The notes under the pieces: model-generated | What the model was told of the DNA's origin: nothing | What the model saw: only the letters and a program-made list of their open reading frames with translations | Databases searched by the model: none | From: Asterias rubens | Taxonomy: Eukaryota > Echinodermata > Asteroidea > Forcipulatida > Asteriidae | Assembly (NCBI RefSeq): GCF_902459465.1 | Contig: NC_047070.1 | Span: forward strand, 4,204,554-4,268,553 | Length of the DNA stretch: 64,000 nt | Reading direction: 5' to 3' | Program-made: the position numbers and the translations under genes | Shown: positions 57,571-64,000 of the stretch, one piece after another | Numbering within the stretch: position 1 is the stretch's first letter | Layout: the number at the start of each line of letters is the position of its first letter

Positions 57571-59045
57571 ACAATAAGGGTGTACCAAAATAGGCAACAA
57601 TTAATGCGCCAAACTGATTATCAAATCTGTGGCCTCAAATTCTTTTGAATAAGGGTTTAAAAAAATGTAAATACCTATAGTGGTAAGCCTTGGAAGTTTC
57701 CATGAAAAAAAATGCAGTTAGTAGAGAAACCCCCAAAATACTAATAAACAAAACAACAATTTATCAGATTGACGATGATGACCTCCATTTAGTATGATTG
57801 ACATAACTTTAAAAAGTTCGATGTACTTTGCTAAAGTGAGGCGTTGTGAAGGCAAAGTCCGAATAAACTTTACAAAGGCAGTTGTTATGAATTTTGAAAG
57901 AGTGGCTGATTCCGAATTGGCTACGGCTATGGCTGTTTTTAAGGTGTTGCTATGGGCTGGATATATGCTTTAAAGTTTATATATGTGACGATCAAGCCGT
58001 AGCCGCTTATTTCCTGCCGAAACGGTTCTCTGCGTTTCGATGCACGGCACTGCAGTACAGTTACCCGACGGTTTTAAGCCTACAGTGACTTCTTCTGATT
58101 GGGGTTGGATGAAGAAAAAATGACTAGAGTGGGATTGGAACCAATGACCTCCGGATTAACGTGGGACTTGAGTCAATTCTATGTCACCGTGCAGTCCACA
58201 TGATACAGGACGGGAGCGCTCGAGCGTGAGCATTCAGACCACCGCGTTCTTCTACCTTCTGTCATGTGTGCTAACGTCCCGAAATCGAAAGCTCCCTAAA
58301 ACGTGGGCTGGATGAGGATTATTCAAAAGAGGGCGCTATCAGTTTGTACTAAATTCGCCATTATGGGGGACAGATTCTCCTGCCACACCGGCCCTCTACT
58401 ACTATGAGCAATGTGGCCATAATTATTTTGGCGGTCTTCCTATTTTGTCAATATCATTGTTCGGGGTGCCAGCCAGAAGCCATACATGCAGAAGCATGAA
58501 GTCTTGAACTTTTTCATCTTGTGTTGAAAATTTATAAGCAGATGCAATTTGTGATTTAACGAGAATTTTAATTATTCAGAATTGAATTTCTGGCTCAATA
58601 TGGTTTGTTTTAGCTCAACTCTAAGAGTTTTTGTACATCTCACTTTAGAATAGAGTTCATCGCCATGAAGTAATGTCATAAGAATGTGTGATTTGTTTTT
58701 AAATGAGATTTTTGGAGAATGATATTCTGCAAAACGGTCGGGCTGAAATTTTCGCAAAAGAGGGAGAGAGGAATAGCGTGGTCAGCAGCACCATGAGTTT
58801 TGGACACAGGCGTGATAATAGTGAAATACATGCAACTTTGTATTTTATTCGATCAATTTGAATGTCTAAAATACACATACGCTGGAGAAACTGTACACCT
58901 TGGAGGCAAGATATGACAGCAAGGTAAAATTTCATGACTCTGCTTACCGCCGAATTCTGCGCTTACGATCACGATTCCCCGCTTACGTGCTAGCGCCGAA
59001 TTTCTGCAGCGCCGAGTTTCCGCAGAGCCAATGAAATTGGGCCCA
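57570..59045. repeat. Segmental repeat block, copy 2
   Basis: It matches block 1 (52900-53945) at 57580-57870 and 57905-58170. The sequence GGCGGTCTTCC then TTGTTCGGGGT near 58431 matches 54415. Stretch 58500-58930 matches 56120-56560. Part of it (58118-58165) is tRNA-like on the minus strand. Confidence 0.65.
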
Positions 59046-59400
59046 GAAGAGCAAACTGATTATCATAAATAGGCCCCAAATCAATTTGTGTAATATGACA
59101 AGTTTACATAGCATGGGGGTCCTGTACTACAACTTTTCAGGAGACTTTATAAAATGTAGGCTTTAAAGTTGTTCCCATTTTGCTCTGGGAGCGGAGTGGT
59201 GCTTCATGAAAACTATAGCTTTGAGAGTCAGTTTGATAAAAGCTTTTCTCGGGGTGTTTTTTCTAGGATAAACGACAAAAAACTCCAAAAGACTGACCAG
59301 CGTAAATGTTTGCAAAGAAATCTGAATTTTAATTGTCCGTTAACAAACATTTGATTCGATTTCAAGAGGGTGTGATTCTTTAGAAGCAGTTTTTGAATAT
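59046..59400. other. Intergenic, no gene seen
   Basis: This is AT-rich sequence between segmental repeats. No feature is supported. Confidence 0.35.
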
Positions 59401-59838
59401 TTAGAGTTAAACATTGGTTGCTCTAATGGGAGTTTATTTAGTGGGGCGCCCCCTAGTGACACAGCAACATCCAAATTGTCACATGTTTGGTACTGGGCTC
59501 TTTTCGAAACCAAGGTTTGGGTTGCATCTCCGGCTCTGTCATCAATGTTCGTAACCCGGTTCATTTTGCACGGGTGCTTCAACATCAGACGAAGCCCTGA
59601 TCTGGACCATAAGCCGACGTTTGCAAAAAGCCCAAGGTGTTGTTTCCAGTGTACTAAAATAATCGACAAATAAAATAAAGTAATTAGCGACTGGTGTACA
59701 TTTGTATATAGGCCTTGGAACGTTCAATTTAATCAACAATGCATTTAGCCGAGAATCAAAAAGACTAATTAAACAAAACAACAATTTATCAAATTGACGA
59801 TGATTGGCATCCATTAGTATTATTGACAAAAAAAAAGG
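59400..59838. repeat. Third copy of the segmental sub-block
   Basis: GGGAGTTTATTTAGTGGGGC, CCCCCTAGTGACAC and TTCATTTTGCACGGGT match 53020-53165. AACAATTTATCAAATTGACG matches 53345. Confidence 0.75.
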
Positions 59839-59890
59839 AAGTGTTTATGCTAACAATTATTTTGAGTTATATAGTGTCCAGTGCCTTTAA
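59838..59890. mobile_element. Family 1 right-end fragment
   Basis: ACAATTATTTTGAGTTATAT then GTGTCCAGTGCCTTTAA. It shares the final TTAA with the next copy. Confidence 0.65.
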
Positions 59891-60262
59891 AGACACATGA
59901 CACTATTGGTAACTGTCATGTCAAGGACAATTGTCTACTCACTTGGTGTATCTCAACATATGTATAAAATAACAAGCCTGTGAAAGTTTGAACTCAGTCG
60001 GTCGTCGGAGTTGCGAAAAAAATAATGTAAGGAAAAACACCCTTGTCACACGAAGTTGTTTGCTTTCAGATGCTTGATTTCGAGACCTCAAATTCTAAAT
60101 CTGAGGTCTCAAAATCAAACTCGTGGAAAATTACTTCTTTCTCCAAAATTCAGAGGGGGCCGTTTCTCACAATGTTTGATACTTTCACCTCTCCCCATTA
60201 CTCGTTACCAAGTAAGGTAATAATTATTTTGAGTAATTACCAATTGTGTCCACTGCCTTTAA
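59887..60262. mobile_element. Foldback element, family 1, full length
   Basis: TTAAAGACACATGACAC to GTGTCCACTGCCTTTAA, with an almost intact central hairpin. Confidence 0.85.
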
Positions 60263-60375
60263 GCATAAATTCTCAACGGTTTGTTAATTTCATGTATGGT
60301 TGATCACATAGCAATGACACGGTAACTGTCTGCGACTATCTTGTCATCAGCTTTACAAATCATGTATAATGTTTC

Positions 60376-60598
60376 TAAAGGCACTGCACACTATTAGTAT
60401 ACTCAAAATAATTGTTAGCATCAAAACAAAAACTTGGTAACGAGCAATGACGAGCTGTTGATAGTATAAAATATTGTAAGAAATTGCTCCCTCTGAAGTA
60501 AGGTAGTTTGTGAGACAGAGGTACACATGTAACTTCATTTTTCAAATAATAAAATACTTCAGACCTGAAGCCCTTTATTATATTTAAAGACCTGCTTA
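60376..60598. mobile_element. Foldback element, family 1, one arm only
   Basis: TAAAGGCACTGCACACTATT opens a left arm through GAAATTGCTCCCTCTGAAGT. The second arm is missing. Confidence 0.7.
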
Positions 60599-61190
60599 AA
60601 CGAAAATGTCAAGTCGTGAACTTTGCTGAATTCCATTTAAAATGTTTTCAATGAATAAGGAAATCGAGTCATATGATTATAAATAGATTTTGATTGTGTA
60701 CAAAAACAATCATTTTGAATACCCTTATCCAGTGCTTTTCTGAGAGATTTGCGAAAAGCCCCGTTACGTAATCACTCTTAAAACGTCATAGTTGGGAGCT
60801 CCAATTTGTAAAGCCGCTTTGTTGCAGCGTGGAGGTATAACAAAGCAAACTCCCACAAATGACGTCAGCGGCATTGTCCTTTGGCGCGCGCTCTCAACGG
60901 CAGAAGTGTTTTTAGTTTTTCAAAACCTTTAGGTTGGGGCCTGATTTTTTACTCGATAATTACGAAAAACTCAGAAGTGTAAACATATCAAAATTACATT
61001 AAAATGGTCAACAAGTGCATTATAAACAAGTCTAAATACCATTTCCGTTAAAAACCTTCCGCTCAGGTAGCTGTTTAATAGCAAACACAGTAACGCAAAA
61101 CAAAATCTTTCACTCTTGCAACTCCGATGCCCAATTTATTCAAACATTTCATAGATTTGTTTTTGTATGCATATTTTGGATGTGAGCCAT
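60599..61190. other. Intergenic, no gene seen
   Basis: This is AT-rich sequence with no supported feature. Confidence 0.35.
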
Positions 61191-61199
61191 GAGCGCCTG

Positions 61200-61705
61200 C
61201 ATACCGGTGTGGCGGTTTCAGTCTTCCGCCGTGTTCAGTTTTCCGGGTGACGTAGCCGGACATTTCAACACGTTGTTCGAACGGTTTTAGCTTTCCGGCG
61301 TGTCCAGTTTTCCGGTTGACGTAGCCAGACAAAAATACCGCCGCGAGTACCCTGGCAACTGTAGTTCAGTGAAATAAAAAAAATAACTAAACAAATAAAA
61401 TAAAATAAAAATCGGTAATAAATAAATTTAATAAACTAAACCAGAATAATAAAAAATTCTTCTGATTCTCTGCACTCGTTCGGTATAAATACAGGATAAT
61501 TTGCTTGGTCTTCACACCAAATTCTCTCATACGATCCACGCGTTCGCCGCTCGTTGTACTCGTGGACGCCGCCATGACAGCTACCGGAGAGTAACACGGA
61601 TGACTCAATACGGCACTAAAAATGGACTACTTTCGCTTGCTGTGCGCAGGCATCGCATGACGTAATGTTACCGTATTGGTCATTTGGAAAACTGAACACG
61701 GTGCT
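61200..61705. mobile_element. Candidate element with GTGTTCAGTTTTCC ends
   Basis: CCGTGTTCAGTTTTCCGG (61230) is answered by GGAAAACTGAACACGG (about 61685). A ~69 bp tandem duplication (61229-61335) repeats CAGTTTTCCGG.TGACGTAGCC. The region is A-rich in the middle and non-coding. Confidence 0.45.
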
Positions 61706-61732
61706 ATTATAAGACTTCGATTATTTTATACA

Positions 61733-61783
61733 ACAGTGAGAAGACTGGTCTGTAAACGAATTTTAAAGGTATCCAGTGCCTTT
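61733..61783. mobile_element. Family 1 right-end fragment
   Basis: CAGTGAGAAGACTGGTCTGT to ATCCAGTGCCTTTT matches the terminal arm only. It lies 50 bases past the end of gene E. Confidence 0.6.
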
Positions 61784-61834
61784 TACTCAATGACAAAACG
61801 TTATAGGGAGCAGAGTTTTTAGAGATATTCAGTT

Positions 61835-63352
61835 TTAATAACCATCTTCATTTGATCGTTGCGATTGTTCATTTGCAATCCATCTTAGAATCCTTATTGT
61901 CTTCTCCTCATTGTTTTCCCTCCTCCACGAATCTTTCAAAACCCGCAGGGTCGGCGAAATGAACTTCTTTTCCTGAGGTTTATACAAATGAATGTGTGCG
62001 GTGTCCTTGATATTATCGACGATCAAGGGTTCCGTTGTGGTGGAGTCGGGCTCGGGGTTCTGCGGCTCGCTGGGCCGGTCGGCCTGCAGGGATTTCAGAA
62101 CGATTCCCCCGGTGACCGGCGGGGTGAGCATCTCGCTCACGTTGTTCGTATCGTTGTACGTGAAAGAGAAGGTTTTGTGAGTGGGTTTTGTTTCCCATGT
62201 AACTCCCGTTGGTGGGTCTCGCTTGGCGCGGTAACCCCTCGGTCTCCTCACGGGTAGATTTGCGTTTAGGTCCGGCACGTCTCGCCAGGGGCTTGGTGGT
62301 AGGAGCTCCGTTTTCTTGAGAAGGGATTCCGCGGACTTGGCGGCTTTCATTGTGTGGAATCCGGACTGCTTTACATACAAGCCGTTCAAATTAGGACAAT
62401 CTGCTGCAATGGGGGTCGGTACCCTACTACTCGGCACTTCGGAATGATCGTGGAAATGGTTGCTCGACTTGAACCGTGAACTTAAGTGATTTGCCGGGGG
62501 GAGAGAGCACCTCCTGCCCCGGTGAATGTATCGCTCTATTTTGAGGTCCGTCTCGTCTTGGTCCTCGCCCAGTGGTGTCAGATTGGATCGCATACTGGCA
62601 TTGCATGAGAAATAATCATCGGTGTCCGATGAGGAGTCCAGTAATCCAAGTCGGCTGCTGTTGCTTGCCGTCTCTTCCGTCAGTAGTCTCTGCTGGGCAT
62701 CGGTTTGTCGCTTGGTGGACGCAAGGCCCTGCGGAGGAAGTGAGTACCGTCTTCCAAGCCGCTTGTAATAGTCCACCCTCCTTGGTGATGTGTTGGGGTC
62801 GTCCAGTAATGCTTTAGACCCATCCCGTTCACCATCACACCCTTCTTGCTGATGTGCAGCAGCAAAGCAGCTACTTGCCTGAATCCTTGCGGGTTGTTGT
62901 GACGGTCTTCCAACTGGCAGGGAGAACCGTCTTCCCCCGTGCCTGTAAAGCTCTGTCCGCTGTTTCACCTCGGCATCAACCTCTACTCCCGTTTCGTTAC
63001 AAAGTGAATTACGATCTTTAGTCCTTAAAAACATGGATTTGTTCTCTCTTGTTTTGGAGTAGTCTTCAGTTTCTTTGCGAGGTGATAGTTGATTACGGTG
63101 GGTTCCAACATCAAGATCAGTTGCCGACAATCGGCGTGATAGGTTAGCCGTCACACCTTGCCCATCGTCCAGGGTCTGTTCCACGGGCGACCGGTCGCTT
63201 AACTCCTGCTTCAGTGGGCGGATCGGTGGTAGGTGAAGCTCCCTTGAGTTAGACGGCTGGCGTGGTGTGGACTCGACGACGACAATGCCGGAATTATCGT
63301 GTCCGTTCCGCTTGACAAGGCGGCTTGACGACCCAGTCTCCCCGCTCGCCAT
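61835..63352 (-). CDS. Gene E: 505-residue disordered protein with three RRxSLP repeats
   Basis: This long open minus frame has GC-rich codon use. I chose ATG 63352 (MASGETG) over the ORF-opening ATG at 63460, because it has a purine at -3 and G at +4 and the upstream residues look non-coding. Three copies of a ~19-residue motif are present: LYRHGGRRFSLP (135-146), YYKRLGRRYSLP (195-206) and RYIHRGRRCSLP (274-285). Each fits a basophilic kinase site (R-R-x-S) and a 14-3-3 site (R-x-x-S-x-P). A PPTGVTWE patch lies at 380-387. The end has FISPTLRVLKDSWRR and TIRILRWIANEQ. No enzyme domain or membrane segment is visible. The likely role is a phosphorylation-controlled scaffold, which is inference. 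Confidence 0.78.
   Translation of the reverse strand: MASGETGSSSRLVKRNGHDNSGIVVVESTPRQPSNSRELHLPPIRPLKQELSDRSPVEQTLDDGQGVTANLSRRLSATDLDVGTHRNQLSPRKETEDYSKTRENKSMFLRTKDRNSLCNETGVEVDAEVKQRTELYRHGGRRFSLPVGRPSQQPARIQASSCFAAAHQQEGCDGERDGSKALLDDPNTSPRRVDYYKRLGRRYSLPPQGLASTKRQTDAQQRLLTEETASNSSRLGLLDSSSDTDDYFSCNASMRSNLTPLGEDQDETDLKIERYIHRGRRCSLPPANHLSSRFKSSNHFHDHSEVPSSRVPTPIAADCPNLNGLYVKQSGFHTMKAAKSAESLLKKTELLPPSPWRDVPDLNANLPVRRPRGYRAKRDPPTGVTWETKPTHKTFSFTYNDTNNVSEMLTPPVTGGIVLKSLQADRPSEPQNPEPDSTTTEPLIVDNIKDTAHIHLYKPQEKKFISPTLRVLKDSWRRENNEEKTIRILRWIANEQSQRSNEDGY
62486..62959 (-). repeat. Coding repeat region: three Y-x3-GRR-x-SLP motifs
   Basis: Repeats lie at about 62903-62959, 62723-62779 and 62486-62542, spaced 60 and 79 residues apart. 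Conserved positions are a Tyr, a Gly, two Arg, Ser, Leu and Pro. The linkers are dissimilar, so the repeats are old or kept by selection. Confidence 0.85.
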
Positions 63353-63599
63353 CCTTGATGAGTCCGGTGGTACCTCGGTAAAGTCAGTAATGAAACCTCT
63401 CGTAATAGTGTAGCAGAACAGTTTCTTTCGGTATACGTGATCGATACATGAATTAATCACCCAGTCTTAATCTCAATACAGCGTTTACTCCTGGCTTAAC
63501 CATTGGACCACGCATCATCACGTCTTATCAAGAGTTATCAATCCAGACAACCACGGCTAACTGCTCAAACGGCTCGCCGATGGAGCATTGACTGCCACT

Positions 63600-63609
63600 A
63601 TATATAAAA
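63600..63609 (-). promoter_or_regulatory. Probable TATA box of gene E
   Basis: TATATATA lies about 250 bases upstream of the gene E start codon. It predicts a transcription start near 63570 and a ~220 base leader. The motif is palindromic, so it could also act on the plus strand. Confidence 0.4.
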
Positions 63610-64000
63610 GCTTCGTTTCGAGGTTAACCCGGGCTCGCTGAAATGTTACTTCTGTCTACATCCTCCCCTTGTCTTGTACTGCTGTATTTCTTGTTGGATT
63701 CAATTGAGGGATTGAATAAGTAACAGGTACGACTGGTACAAGTCTGATTAATTCTTATTCTTGGAACATGCTGGGAGAGAGGGGACAAACAGGGTCACGT
63801 TGTGTGTTGCGTGATCATCTTTCCCACATCAAGAATGAAAGCGAAGGGCGTCTATTGTGCTTAAGGTTTTATGGGATCAGTATTGTTTCCTTTATATGTA
63901 ATTATTCCGGCTGGGTTCGTTACACAAGACACTAACTTCTGGATTGATTCGGCCAAAAAGGGAAACAATGAGAGCGGAAAAACTGGGGGAAAACTGAAAC
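63610..64000. other. Intergenic upstream of gene E
   Basis: No gene or clear repeat is seen up to the window edge. Confidence 0.35.

Noticed and set aside
24860..60303. Recurring short ORFs with peptides like QMLDFETSNSKSEVSKSNSW
   Set aside because: The same peptide appears at many loci on either strand because each lies in a family 1 foldback element. It is translation of a transposon arm, not a protein family.
61831..61836. ATTAAA overlapping the gene E stop codon as a polyadenylation signal
   Set aside because: It would place cleavage almost at the stop codon. It is probably coincidental.
61988..62913. Plus- and minus-strand ORFs of 61-89 codons inside gene E
   Set aside because: They are other frames of the 505-residue coding frame.

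Overview
The window looks like animal nuclear DNA, most likely from an echinoderm and possibly a sea star. The grounds are AT-rich non-coding DNA, GT-AG introns, dense short palindromic transposons, tRNA-derived SINEs and secreted C-type lectin plus PAN proteins. No mitochondrial, bacterial or viral gene was found. The organism call is inference from sequence style, because no database search was possible.

Layout. At 1-3.4 kb an intronless, probably N-myristoylated Ser/Thr kinase (PDIK1L/STK35-like) sits between ~340 bp inverted repeats. 3.8-7.4 kb is an array of old repeats carrying tRNA-like B boxes. 8.8-11.2 kb (minus) is a four-exon gene (A) for a 510-residue low-complexity protein. 12.6-14.5 kb holds palindromic elements. 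15.9-16.7 kb is an intact single-exon C-type lectin/PAN gene with a TATA box and a signal peptide. 19.5-32.6 kb is a two-exon gene (B) split by an 11.7 kb intron packed with foldback elements. 32.7-41.8 kb is intergenic repeats. 41.8-43.5 kb is a two-exon gene (C). 48.0-49.1 kb is a single-exon gene (D). 49.4-61.8 kb contains a LINE relic, segmental duplications and a broken second lectin/PAN copy. 61.8-63.4 kb (minus) is a single-exon gene (E) with three RRxSLP repeats.

Genes B, C, D and E encode disordered Ser/Pro/Arg-rich proteins of unknown function. B, C and E end in a similar short R-[VI]-x-x-W-[LI] motif. C and E carry R-x-x-S-x-P sites of the kind bound by 14-3-3 after phosphorylation. 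B and C each have one phase-1 intron in a similar place. They may be a diverged local gene family, but this rests on reading by eye.

The commonest repeat is a ~360-380 bp foldback element with over 20 copies or fragments. Three other palindromic families in the window share its outer TTAAAGG/CCTTTAA ends, which suggests mobilisation by one TTAA-targeting transposase.
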